Shown: one piece after another, positions 23,355 to 34,799 of the stretch
How positions within the stretch are numbered: position 1 is the first letter of the stretch
How the letters are laid out: the number at the start of each line of letters is the position of its first letter
Assembly (NCBI RefSeq): GCF_947179165.1
Contig: NC_077238.1
Coordinates: forward strand, 59,072,257 to 59,136,256
Source of the DNA: Solanum dulcamara
Lineage: Eukaryota; Streptophyta; Magnoliopsida; Solanales; Solanaceae
Direction of reading: 5' to 3'
Length of the DNA: 64,000 bases
The notes under the pieces: model-generated
Told to the model about the DNA's origin: nothing
Database searches by the model: none
What the model saw: only the letters and a program-made list of their open reading frames with translations
Made by a program: the position numbers and the translations under genes

Positions 23355-25140
23355 AAGCAGATTTTGGATCAGTTATGGATGTTCTGAAGAGCTATTTGTT
23401 GAGCAAAAATTCCAAGCTCTGATGTATTGATGTGTTCTCAGTTCAAATTTTTATTTGCTGGTTCTTTTATAACAAAAACAGTTGTTAAACATGCCTGCAT
23501 CTAAATTGCTCTGCTTCTACTTTTTCAGATTTTCAATTGTCCTCTGCCTGTGAATTTTATCAACATCTGCTCTGCTTCTTGTGCACCATAGATGGAAACA
23601 ACTTTTTCCTTGTTGCAATGTGGTGAAAATATTCCTAGAAGTAATGAGATCAATGGTAAAGAAGATGGCCTACTTGCTAAGCTGAGTGCTATCCTTCAAA
23701 ATCAAAGAAATGTTCAATACTACTGCCAAGGCCCCCCTGAGAAAGTATTCTACATAGGCTTGCTTTCATTAATCTGTGTAGACATCCTGCATTATCATTC
23801 TAGTGAGAGCTTTGGGACTTCTGCTGTTAGATTGGAAGATTCGATGGTTCCTTTCTTGCCATATGTATTATACTTCTGCTGCTTGTGTCATTTGTTCTAA
23901 ACAGTTGCCTAAATTTGACAAATGTGTAAGCTCTATTTCTCTGCTCGCCCTTGGTCTGTTTAGCATTTTCTTTGTTTTTTGAACTTCATTGATGACTAGG
24001 CCACGCCCTTGGTGCAATTTCCCCCTTTACTGACAGAATTCTGAGTATTCTTTGCCTCATTTAAACACTTCTTCTACTTGCAGGCATATGAGAAGAAGAT
24101 CACTCCAAAATGGCGTTATGATCTTGGTCGGAAGAGGCATTTTGAACAGGTTAATTGACTTTGGAAGAGATTGTCATTTGTCTGCTTTTACCAAGGTTGC
24201 TCTCAGTTGCAATGTGAAAATTGATGCATCTAATGTAGCATTATGATCTAAATTATAGATAAAAGTTATGTAGAAAGGTACACGATCAAAGGAGGTAATC
24301 TCTCTTTTTGAATTTTTTGAAATTGGTCATGTTGCAAGGGAGGTAATCTCTTTTACCAGGTGCTATCCATGTTCTCCATTATTTTTATTCTGTATGCTAT
24401 CCATTTTTTTAATCAACTTCTGAAAAGTGAGGACACCATATAAAGAAGTGGTACATTGATAGAAAATCTTGGAGCCAAAATTGATTATACCTTCTTAACC
24501 TTCTTGCTGCATCTCAATTGTCTTTGTTTTCTAGCATTTTATTTTCTATTTATCTTGTTTTGTTTTTTATTAAAGATAAAGTAATATGGAAAACCTAATC
24601 AAGGAGACAAGATATTGCATGAAATCTCAGTACCAAAATACTGAAAAGAGAGTTCTGTAAGGCTACCTGTTAATACACATACTATTTTATTCTATTTTTC
24701 TATGATTTTTTAAGGGTTGCAGTGAGCACAGTTGATCCTTCATATTGAGTTAATTATGCAAATGCTTGTGAAACATTTTTTGAAATTGTGTATACTGACC
24801 AGGAGACAAAGATACAGTGATGCTCTAATCAGTTTTAAGATCAGGTTGTGGTGTGTGACTCTTCCCTTTGTCAGCTCCTAAAGGATACAGTGATACTCTA
24901 AATAGTTTCTGGCTTTCTGTAATATCGGGATTTTTATCACTGGGGTTATATGCTTCATTGAAGTTGGGAGATTTTGAATAAGCCATAATGTACATATTTT
25001 TTACAATTAGTTTGAGACTCAGTTGTATACTTGTATTCGATCCATTGTTTAGTTTGTTATTAAAAATCTTCACATCTCTTATTATTGCTATTGTGAATAT
25101 GATCTACTATCATATTCTATGTGGACTTCGACTTCAATAT
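23355..25140 (+). other. hAT 3' tail with exon-like foreign segments, no recognised product
   Basis: Between the transposase stop and the subterminal repeats lie about 1.8 kb. An open frame at 23592-23900 begins METTFSLLQCGENIP. A second exon-like block near 24084-24150 is bounded by TTGCAG and a possible GTTAAT donor and reads AYEKKITPKWRYDLGRKRHFEQ. The composition is more gene-like than the surroundings. I do not recognise the protein. It may be captured host sequence or simply an untranslated 3' region. Confidence 0.4.
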
Positions 25141-25865
25141 GGTATTACCGAATACCGTACCGAATTAAAGTTTGATTTACCAATTACCAAATTATCGAAC
25201 TAAAATTTGAAAGTTTGGTATTTGATATATACTTTGAATTACCAATTACCGAATTATTAAACTCGAATTTTGAAAATACCAAACCGAATATCGAACGCCC
25301 AGCCCTAATAATTCCCTATATAATAAGAAAATCTCTCTCTTTCTATAAGGAAAAATGATAAATATACCCCCAAACTATCACAAATGATATGTAAAGATTT
25401 TTGTTATATTTTATGATTGTATATACCCTTAACGTCAAACTTTTGGGTTGTGCATACCCTTAAAACTAACGAATGGACACATGGCTTCATCTCAATAGTT
25501 TACTTGATTTTATTTAAAAAATTTGCCCAAAATTTAAAAACTCACCCATTTTCCATACCCACCTACGACCCGAGTTAAAATACCATGACATTTAAAATAA
25601 AAATTAAAAACAACCAACTCCCTTCATCTCCATTAAAGGATAACTGTAACGACTTGTTCCCGTCATTATAGATAAGTCTATGGGGAAGGAATTTGAGCCT
25701 GAAAACTTTTGAGTACTAACTTGGAAATTTTAAGCCGATGCCATACCTGGATGAAATTTGAGTTAGGTGAGGTTTGAGATAATCCGGTAAAGGATGGGAG
25801 ATTAAATTTCGAATTTGATAGTTTGAATTGATAGCCAAGACATTAAGGAGTCCGAATTATAAAAT

Positions 25866-27292
25866 AAGTCAAAGTAACATATGAAAGAAAGTCCCATCCT
25901 CAAATAAATGAGGACACACTAATGACAACTCAAAAATTCTAAGTCAACTCTAGTCACAAATGTGAGGAGCGTGAATATCGTCCGTCCCTACATTATGAGA
26001 TAATGTAGGCAAAATATGAGTTAGTACATAAAAGGTACTAAGTATGTGAGATATGCATGAACAAGTAATAGGACATGAACAATATGGCATAAGATGCATG
26101 ACCAATCATAAATGAAAATGAATAGAGCTTAAAAACATTTGAAAACACATGAAAACTTATGGTTAATGTATCATAGAACTTCATAGTAAAACTTACGTCT
26201 TTGCATATAACTTGTGTGGGAGAAGACCTTTAACCGACATCTAAGACTATGCGAGCTAAACATGAAATTCGATGTAACCTCCCACATCAAGAAGAGAGAG
26301 GCTACTTGCCAAGGTAGACTCCGTAAGAACAATTTTAACTTCATGAGCTATATGTGGATCCACTAGCTAAGCTATAAGGTAACCTATGGTGGCGACGTAG
26401 TTTGGGACAGTACTTTAGGTTTCTACTAGAATTTTCTCGGGTAACTAACTACGTTACCGGACTGAATCCCACCCAAAAATTCTCTTGGTGCATAGTCAAT
26501 ATCTCAATGGAACTCATTAAAATATTGAAAACATCATTATTAACTTCATATTGAAAATAATTATTAGAATAGCTCATTAGCTTTAGTGATTTATAGTAAT
26601 CCATAATTTTGGTAGGATTTGTACTTATCACTATCTTAAATCATCATTTGTGTGAGAATTGTCCTTATCACACCATAATAACTTTATTGGATCATCTTTA
26701 ATCATTTTTATAACTTTCATCATTCAATCATAAATCTCAACTTCATTCATAAAAACATTCTTTGAAAATCATTGAATAGGGACATAAAAGTATCTATATA
26801 TACTGAACCAAACTTGGGGAAAAGACCCTTAAACCTTTCATTAATTTCGAAACTTGACCCTTCGAGTTGACTCCTAAGAGTCATATTTGTGTCGACGACT
26901 CATAGAAAAGACTCGTTCTGCCGGCCTTGGAAACCCCTAAGATTTTGGGTCTTTGATCTTTCTCTACAAATTGTTATTATGACTCATAATCTTATCTACG
27001 GGATCGTAGAATTAACTCGTCTTACAGTGTTGAAAACTTACAATTTTCTTATCTCTTAAATTTTGTTATGAGTCATCCTTATAACTCGTCAATAGGTCTA
27101 TGACTCATCCTATGGAGTTGTAGGGAACTCTACTAAGTTTGGTGGTAGACAGGCTCAAGAACTTCTCCTACGACTCATCCTTATGAGTTGTAGAAGTGAC
27201 TACGAGTTATTTGGGGAGTTGTAGGCTCAAAGACAGTCACACTTTGTGAGATTTTTCTTTTATTCTGACTTTTCAACTTTCAGGGTCTTACA
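25866..27292 (-). mobile_element. second LTR fragment inserted in the Tekay 5' LTR
   Basis: Homology to the sister LTR stops after ATTAAGGAGTCCG (about 25865) and resumes with GAGAATTCTCTTAGGGG (about 27300). The block between reads in reverse like other Gypsy LTRs: it begins TGTAAGACCCTGAAAG on the minus strand near 27292 and contains the TACTAAGTATGT/ATAATGTAGGC phrases seen inverted in the solo LTR at 20520-20590. It also has ACTCATCCTTATGAGTTGTA-type short repeats (27110-27240). Confidence 0.7.
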
Positions 27293-28560
27293 AGAACCTA
27301 TGAGAATTCTCTTAGGGGTAGGTTTTGGCCTGAATTAATGGTAAGAAAAGCCCTAGTAAGGGAAGATGATGATGAAAGTGTCTAAGGATTAGGATTTTAA
27401 TATAATCCAGGTATTGTTGGTCGTTATTCATTGATTCCTTAAATTTCTTATTTTTTTTGGACCAAGAACAAGCCAAGAGACCTCAGGAAGGGAAAGTTCC
27501 AGCTCTTTAGAGTTCCCATTGATTTTGAGGTAGGTGATGATTTACTTCCTGTCTATTTTATATATGCCTATTAACTACAATTGATAGTACTGCATGCATG
27601 TATGAGACTAAGAAAAGATGTAACAAACTTAATGAAATGACTATTGTGATCAATTGCATGCAATGAACCAGATACTTGATTATGCAAATTTGTGAACTAT
27701 TGATTGTGATTGTGATTATGGTTGTTGGATCGATTATCATGTCGGTACATATTGAATCGGGTGTCACGCCGATACATAATTAGATTGAGTACCAAGCTGG
27801 TATATATTGGATCAAATGTCATGCCAACACATATTGGATCGAGTGCCACGCCGGTTAATACTAACAGTTTGGCTCTGGTTCCATGAGATGACCATTGTTG
27901 ACTATTGTTTTTGAGATTGACATTGTGAAACTATTTATCGCTTATGAAATGATAATTGGTAATGAATTTTTGTATATTCATATCTTTATTATATTGTCGT
28001 TACTTGTGTATATTTCACTTACTAGATTGGCTGCATGATTCTATCAGTACATCGTTGATTATGTGTACTGATATTTTACTTGTTCTTTCTTTATTGAGTA
28101 CAGGGTATCTTCAGGCGGCTGCTGACAGACCTGAGTTAGGAGATCAGTGACTATAGAATTCAAAGGTGAGCCAGCTCTTTTAGGTTATTGTGGATTCTTC
28201 TTAGTTTTAGTCCCTTCTTTTGGATTAAGATTGTTCCCAGACTTTAGTTTATTTTATTATTTTCGGGGTTGCATCCTCTTACTTCTTGTTCCTTAGTAAG
28301 TTTTTGGTGCAATGTTTTTTAGGTCGTGGGGGCATTGACTTCTATATGTTTGACTAAATTATGATTGTTTGTTTAATTTCCTATTTTTATGGGAACTCAA
28401 TTAAAACCTATTATAAAATTGTTTCCATAATCTTTTGCATGCTTGTTTCTGTATTAGGATGTTAGTTAGGGTATAGTTTTGATTTTCCCATCATAGGGTT
28501 AGTGTGGGTGCCACTTACGATCCGATTTAGATCATGAAAAAGTTGGTATCAAAGCCCTAG

Positions 28561-29570
28561 GTTCATTGATCTATTTGTACTAAAATGAGTCTAGTAGAGT
28601 CTTGCGGAATGGTGCGGAGACATCTGTATTTTTTTCGAGAGGCTATAAGACTTTAGAAAATCTCTCTATCTTCTTCTTCCTTTGTGCTATAATTTGATTC
28701 AAATTTGTATCTGGTGATTGGTATTTAACCTCTTTCACTCTTATATCCGACCTGTAGCTCCCATCAATAAGCCAAAAGAGGAGCTCACAGTGAGAGGAAA
28801 TCATAGAGGTAGGGGTAAGAGAAGAGGATGCGGCAAAGGCTGAGGAAGGGCAGCACCCACCAAAGGTGAAGCTCAAGCTGAGTATTTTTTGAGTGAAGAG
28901 GCCCCTCCTACACCTCAGGTTGAAGTAGAAGAGAATGTGGAGGTAGAGGTTGAGGAGCATGCTAAGCAGGAGGAGCATGCAGAGACTGAGGCTGTAAGAC
29001 TTCTTCTTTTGGAACCAGCTATACCTCAGTAGATCATGAATTTTCTGAGTGGGCTAGTAGACTTTGGAGCCATTCCCGCAATTCAAGCTACTCAATCTCC
29101 AATCGTTCATCCCCGTTACTGCTGCAGTCCCTCAAATGGTGTAGCACTAGGCATTAATTCCGTCTTCTGTCCAATTCTGAGCCAGTGATGACTAGCACTG
29201 AGCACGAAATACTGACTAAGTTCTTGAATCTGAAGCCTTCAGTGTTCCAAGGTTCTAAGAGTAAGGATGCCTACGTGTTTATCCTGGATTTCTATGAGAG
29301 ACTTCACAAGTTGGGCATAGTACAGCAGTATGGAGTTAACTTTGTGACTTTCTAGCTTCAAGATGAAGCTAAGCAGTACTGGAGAGCCTTTGTGGAATGT
29401 TGATCGCCAGTTCTGCCTCCACTCACTTAGGTTTATTTCAGTGCCTTATTTTTGGAGAAATATATGCCCCGGACTTTTAGGGATCGCAAGAAGGATGAGT
29501 TTATATATCTTGAGAAGGGTGGCATGACTCTAGCCTCTTATGACATATGGTTTCAAAGGAAGGGGTAATG
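28561..29570 (+). pseudogene. decayed Tekay gag
   Basis: An acidic, repeat-like segment (QVEVEENVEVEVEEHAKQ, near 28915) is followed by capsid remnants (degraded KYVPRTLRDRKKDEF-type block near 29460-29500, then GGMTLASYDIWFQRKG). Stops and frameshifts are frequent. The zinc knuckle, protease and RT fingers/palm are absent: capsid sequence runs straight into the RT thumb region near 29570. Confidence 0.7.
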
Positions 29571-31976
29571 GTAGATCCCCAAAAGATTAAAGCAGACAAG
29601 AACTAGGTCGGCCTAGTTTTGTGACTGAAGTTAAGAATTTTGTAGGGCTTGCTAGCTATTACATGTGGTTTGTGAAAAACTTTGCTTATATTGCCACATA
29701 CTTTACAATGTTGACTCAAAAGAAAGTACCATTTGAGTGGACTGACAGATATGAAGAGAGCTTCCAAAAGCTCAAGACTCTTCTGACAACAACACTATTC
29801 TGACACTGTCAGTTAAAGATAAGGATTTCATTGTTAATAGTGATGCTTCACATTTGGTCTTGGGTGCGGTGTTGATGCAGGATAAGAATATCATAGCTTA
29901 TGTCTCACGCAGTTGAAGTTTCATGAGAGGAACTACCATTTGAGTGGACTGACAGATATGAACAGAGCTTCCAAAAACTTAAGAATCTTCTAACAATGAC
30001 ACATATTCTGACTCTTTTAGTTGAAGGTAAGGATTTCATTATTTATTATAATACTTCATATTCGGGCTTGGGTGTGGTGTTGATGCAGGATAAGAATGTC
30101 ATAGCTTATGCCTCGTGGCAGTTGAAGTTTCGTGAGAGGAACTACCCAGCGCATGATTTGGAGTTGGCAGAGGTAGTATTTGCTCTCAAGATTTGGCGAC
30201 ATTATTTGTATGGTATCAAGTATGAAGTGTTTACTGATCATCGAAGTCTACAACATGTGTTTACTCAGAAAGACTTGAATCTGAAACAACAAAGGTGGAT
30301 GGAGCTACTTAAAGATTATGATGTCACCATCTAGTATAATTTATGTAAGGATATTTTGGTTGCAGACGTATTAAGTCAGAAGCCAGTGAATATGGGTAGT
30401 CCATCTTGATTGGGTGTTTCTAAACGACTCTTTGCTAGGAAGATTCAGGCTTTGGAGACCAAGTTCATGGAACTAGGCATCTCAGTAAAAGATGGGGTGC
30501 TGACCAGTATTGATGTTAGGACCACTTTCATTAAAGAGATCAAGGCCAAGCAGTTTAAAGATGAGAATTTTAATTAATTTAGAAGGAAGACCATGTCTGG
30601 CAAAACATAAGATGCAAATTTCGATGCAGGTGGGGTGCTCAATTTTAGGGAAAGAATTTGTGTTTCCCAAGTGGATGATTTGATTTAGAAGATGCTGACA
30701 GAGTCTTATGGTTTGCGGTACTTTATCCATCCGAGTGTGATCAAAATGTATTGAGATCTGAAGCAGCTTTATTGGTATCCTGGCATGAATAAAGACATAG
30801 CTAAATTTGTGGCTAAGTGTCAAAACTGTCAGCAAGGGAAGTATGAGCATCAAAGGCCTATATGTTTACTTTAGAGAATCCCCATTCCTTAATAGAAGTG
30901 GGAACGAATAGTTATGGATTTTGTGGTGGGTCTGCTAAGACCTTGGAAAAGTTTGACTCCATTTTGGTCATAGTTGACAGAATCACGAAGTCAGTCCACT
31001 TCATTCTGGTTAGAGTGTATTATAATGCTCAGAAGTTGGCAAAGATTTATGTGAAGGAGATAGTAAGATTGCACGGGATTCCTCTTTCTAACATCTTAGA
31101 ACGTGGTACGCAATTTACATCAAAGTTTTGGGGCAAATTGGATGAGGAGTTGGGAACTCAACTCACTTTTAGAACAACCTTCCATCCACTGACTGATTGA
31201 CAGTTGGAAAGAATAATTCAAGTGTTGGAAGACATATTGAGGGCATGTGTAATTGATTTTGAAGGACATTGGGATAAATTTCTACCTTTGTGTGAGTTTT
31301 CCTATAATAATAGTTATCACTCCAACATTGACATGGCACCATTTGAAGCACTTTATGGGAGGGGATGTAGATCGCCTATAGGATGGTTTGAGTGTGTAGA
31401 TGTGAAACCTTTGAGGGTTGATCTAGTAAAGGATGCTCAGGACAAGGTAAGGAGTATCCAAGCCAAGCTTCTAGTAGCTTAGAGTCAACAGAAAGAGTAT
31501 GCAGATCGCAAGGTGAGGCATATGTCATTTCAGGCAGGTGAACATGTTCTCCTGAAGGTGTCACCCATAAAGGGTGTGATAAGATTCAGAAAGAAGGGCA
31601 AGCTTAGTCATCGCTATATTAAACCATTCAAGTTTCTTGATTGTGTAGGGCTAATGGCTTATAGGTTGGCTCTACCACCTAGCTTATCTGGAGTCCATCC
31701 ATTATTCCATGTATTCATGTTGAAGAAGTATCGTGAAGATAGAGATTATATCATTAAGTGGAACTCAATCTTATTAGACAGGGACCTTCAGTATGAGGAA
31801 AAACCAATTGCAATTCTTGATCGTGATGTCCGGACGCTGAGGACCAAGAGATTAAGTCGATGAAGGTTCAATTGAAGCATCTTCTGGTTGAGGAAGCCAC
31901 TTGGGAAATCAAGAAGTCAATGCGAGACAAGTATCCCCAGTTGTTTGATGACTCAAATACTACTATATCTTTACCT
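29571..31976 (+). pseudogene. partial Tekay pol: RT thumb, RNase H, integrase, chromodomain
   Basis: It starts at the RT connection (TEVKNFVGLASYYMWFVKNF). RNase H is at 29996-30334 ([39 protein letters not shown]). The integrase zinc finger is near 30720-30840 (KCQNCQQGKYEHQR), then the core VDRITKSVHF, LERGTQFTSKFW (Glu replaces the usual Asp of SDRG) and [18 protein letters not shown]. The C-terminal GKLSHRYIKPFK block precedes a chromodomain-like end (EEATWEIKKSMRDKYPQLF). Many stops make it non-functional. The chromodomain end and 'seldom-broken' integrase fit the Tekay/Del lineage. Confidence 0.85.
29729..30142 (+). repeat. 207-bp tandem duplication inside RNase H
   Basis: CCATTTGAGTGGACTGACAG begins at 29729 and again at 29936. 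The two units run in parallel through GCGGTGTTGATGCAGGATAA (second copy with one change) to GAGAGGAACTA. The copies differ by scattered substitutions, and the first copy has a premature break. It is an ancient unequal duplication that repeats the catalytic block. Confidence 0.85.
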
Positions 31977-33194
31977 TAACTCAGTTTCCCTATTTTGATC
32001 TCTTGGGGATGAGAGATGGATAAATTGGTATCTATGTAATGACATGTTACCATGGTTATGGATAAGCCTACGGAGAAGAAATTTGGGCCAGAAAACTTAT
32101 GAGTAGTAACTTAAAAATTTTGAGCCTAGGCTACACTTGGACAAAATCTGGGTCAGATGAAGTCTAGGGTAATTTGATAATGGATGGTTGATTAAATTTT
32201 GAGTTTGATAGTTTGATTTAATAATCAAGACATTAAGGAGCCTGTACGGCTTTACATAATCAATTTTGGGCGAGTAGAACTCCCGTAATTGATTTTGGCG
32301 TTAAAGAGTTGTTTTAGAACATCAAGGATTAAGGGCGTGTTCTAAAATAGGGGATTGGGACTCAAATTCCAAGTTTCTATTTCTATACAACCCGCCACAA
32401 CGGAATTAGTCCCTCTTTGGCAGGGCCTCCATGGCGGGGTAAGTGACGCCATGGCGGGACAGTCGCGTATTTAAATGGGGAAAATTCTTAAAACTATTTT
32501 TATTTTTTCCACTTCATTCTTGAGAGACCAGAAGCGAGCTAGGATGATTTTCCTTCATTTTTCACTAATTCTCGTGTTAAAGGCAAGTTAGTCATTCCTG
32601 TAACTTGTAAATTTATTCATAGACCTTAGAATCTATGGAAATTCTCTTAGGGGAAGGTTTTGTCCAGAATTAATGATGGAAAAATCCCTAGTAGGGGAGA
32701 TGATCATGAAAGTGGCAAAGGATTAGGATTTTGATATAATCTAGGAATTGTAAGTCATTATTCATTGATTCCTTTTATTTCTTATTATTTTGGACGTGGA
32801 TCGGGTGGGTTTAAAATAGAAAAGGGGGTGGATTTTTTAATTTTGGATAATAAATAAATAAAATCGGATAAATTGTTGAGATGAAGCCACGTGTTCATCC
32901 GTTAATTTTAAGGGTATATACAACTCAAAAATTTGATGGTAAGGGTATATACAACTTTAAAGTATAAGGAGGGCATTAGCATATCATTTGTGATAGTTCG
33001 GAGATATTTGTCTTTTTTTCCTATATTATATTGGCATTCAAATACATAATTTAGTGATTGATGAAGTGAGTTGAGAAGTATGAGCGAATTTACCTAAAGA
33101 TAAGGTGTGTCACGTGACATTACTTCATCAGATTTTGTTATCAAATATGTATATTTAATTAAAAGAAAAAGTAAAAATAAAATAGAGTGACACT

Positions 33195-33320
33195 GCTCAA
33201 CACAAAGAGCAGCCCAATTCAATTGATTAGGTGTTTCAATTTTCGGCCAGATATTGTGAGTTCAAATCTAAGAGCCTTCAATCTTCATTCTTTTCTATTT
33301 TTTTTTCTCTAACAACTTAT
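33195..33320 (+). mobile_element. possible SINE head with tRNA-like boxes
   Basis: AATTGATTAGGTG resembles an A box, and GAGTTCAAATCTAAG, about 45 bp later, resembles a B box. A T-rich stretch follows. No target duplication was delimited. It could be chance in AT-rich DNA. Confidence 0.35.
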
Positions 33321-33930
33321 CAACTCCATGATCTTCATCATGCAAGTAATTATTGAGAGAAGAAATATCTTTGAGAGACAATGAAAGAGGAACTGATCTT
33401 TTTGTATTTCTACTCACTGAATTTGTAATACATGGGTCCTATAAATACACAACTATATGACTCAACTAATCCTAAATGCCTAACAACTCAGACTAGTGCT
33501 ATCTATAGTTGTTTAGTTTAAATAAAGCTGAGCTGGAGCCAGCTGGCAGTGAGCTACAAATATCTTCTTAGCTCAACACACTTATGGTTAAAAATTGTCT
33601 TTCAAGCTTAGTTTGAACATCATATGATCATGTTGCTTCCTTCCTACACTCTTTGTCAATAAGTCTGTCTGATGTTCTTTTGTGGAAACATGATGTGTTT
33701 GGACAATTCATTGCACAATTTTTTCTCGCACAAAATTGTAATCAATTCTATGTACTTAGTTCTCTCATGAAAAATTAAATTTGGTGAGATTTGAATTACT
33801 TTTTTACTGTCACAGTAAAAATGTATTGAGACTTCAATCACAATACCAAGTTCTTTGTATATCCCAACTAACCATGCCTATTCTGCCACTACAAATGTCA
33901 TGCTCCTGAACTCAGCTTCAGCAAAACTTT
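33321..33930 (-). mobile_element. Copia 3' end: RNase H remnant plus LTR
   Basis: The minus strand 33930-33640 encodes the end of Copia RNase H (DSKKVIQISPNLIFHERTKY, LCNELSKHIMFPQKN). It is followed downstream by an LTR-like stretch starting TGTGTTGAGCTAAG at about 33580 and running to about 33320, with a TATAAATAC-like motif inverted near 33440. The rest of the element is missing. Confidence 0.7.
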
Positions 33931-34799
33931 TTGCAACTGTTTCATGTTAGTTGGATTTTTTTGTACAATCTCATTTATTACCGTGTTGAATCAAAATTAA
34001 ATACACACTATAACTTTTCATCTTTGAATTATAAAACAATTGTCCAGCAACATGAAAAAAAAGAAGAAAAGAAAGAACAGAGAAGAAGCGGGAGCACCAC
34101 ATTTCTGATAGCAATCAAATGGTAAAACAAACAGATTGAGAGAAAATCAGGAAATGATATATCATGTTAGTTATAAAATTCTATATTTATGGAAAGAATA
34201 ATTGCTCATTAATTCCGTTAGGATTTTTTTATTTCCATTTTTATTTTTTATTTCGTATATTAAATTTGTTAGGTATTGAAAATTAGAAAGTCTTGCTAGT
34301 AATATCAACTCTTGAAGATGTTATCTATTAAATTTTTCTCATTAAATTAGGAGGACAAAAGTCTTAAAATATTTAGAAAGTGACACAAGTTTTAATTATT
34401 GAATAGAAGTGATGAGTTTTTAGTAAGTGTTTAATAATGTTTGATCATTTTCGAATATGCCCCCAATTTTTCTCTTCACTAAATGACACAACTCATACAA
34501 AACTCTAATTACCTAAAAAGGGAACCCCCCCCCCCCCCCATCCCCCCTCCAAAACAAAAGAAAAAGAAAAAAACCAACAATCTGTGCACATTTTTTTTTT
34601 TGTAGTTGTTATCGTTGTTCCTCTTCTTCTTAGAAGAATTGGTGAAAAGAAAGTCACTCAATTTAGGCATATTTTAGATTGAATTTCATTCATGTATCAC
34701 TTGCATTACCCGAGAGGTAATTTTCGTTCATTTTGATAAGTGAACAATGTTATTTTGTGTGTATTGTTTATCTAAGTAAAACTCTAATTTTTCAACATA
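33931..34799. other. unassigned AT-rich DNA with a C15 run
   Basis: No gene is visible. A pure run of 15 C (34525-34539) is followed by a second C6 and an A-rich purine tract. Such runs are mutation-prone and are often assembly weak points. The short frame 33931-34125 has no domain. Confidence 0.5.

Larger units (their letters stand above)
17474..25307 (+). mobile_element. 7.8-kb hAT transposon with 8-bp target duplication
   Basis: The ends TAGGGGTGGAC and (reverse complement) TAGGGCTGGGC are short hAT-type inverted repeats. They are flanked by ATAACTCC (17466-17473) and ATAATTCC (25308-25315), an 8-bp duplication with one mismatch. Subterminal regions are full of TATTCGGTA/TACCGAATA motifs in opposite orientation at the two ends (17490-17770 and 25140-25295), likely transposase-binding arrays. 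It contains a dead transposase gene and a solo LTR. Without that LTR it would be about 5.5 kb. The mismatch and coding breaks indicate an old insertion. Confidence 0.9.
25645..32794 (+). mobile_element. Tekay-type (chromovirus) Gypsy element, 3' LTR truncated
   Basis: The order is 5' LTR 25645-28539 (TGTAACGACTTG...), Met-tRNA primer site 28543-28560 (TTGGTATCAAAGCCCTAG), decayed gag, partial pol, and 3' LTR from 32035 (TGTAATGACATG...). The 3' LTR stops at 32794, where the right arm of the outer foldback begins. Its full relative at 37657-39486 is 1830 bp, so more than half of the 3' LTR is missing. The 5' LTR is oversized because another LTR fragment replaced part of it. Confidence 0.85.
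25344..33026. mobile_element. long-TIR foldback element split by a Gypsy insertion
   Basis: The left arm (25344 to about 25640) and right arm (32795 to 33026) are imperfect inverted copies. AACTATCACAAATGATATG occurs directly at about 25376, and its reverse complement CATATCATTTGTGATAGTT lies at about 32979. Further shared phrases are GTATATACCCTTA and GTGGCTTCATCTCAA. The arms carry no coding sequence. Everything between them is a later Gypsy element. Only ATA is shared just outside the ends, so the target duplication and class are unclear. Confidence 0.75.

Noticed and set aside
33195..33290. A functional tRNA gene
   Set aside because: Only loosely A- and B-box-like; no cloverleaf with paired acceptor stem could be drawn.
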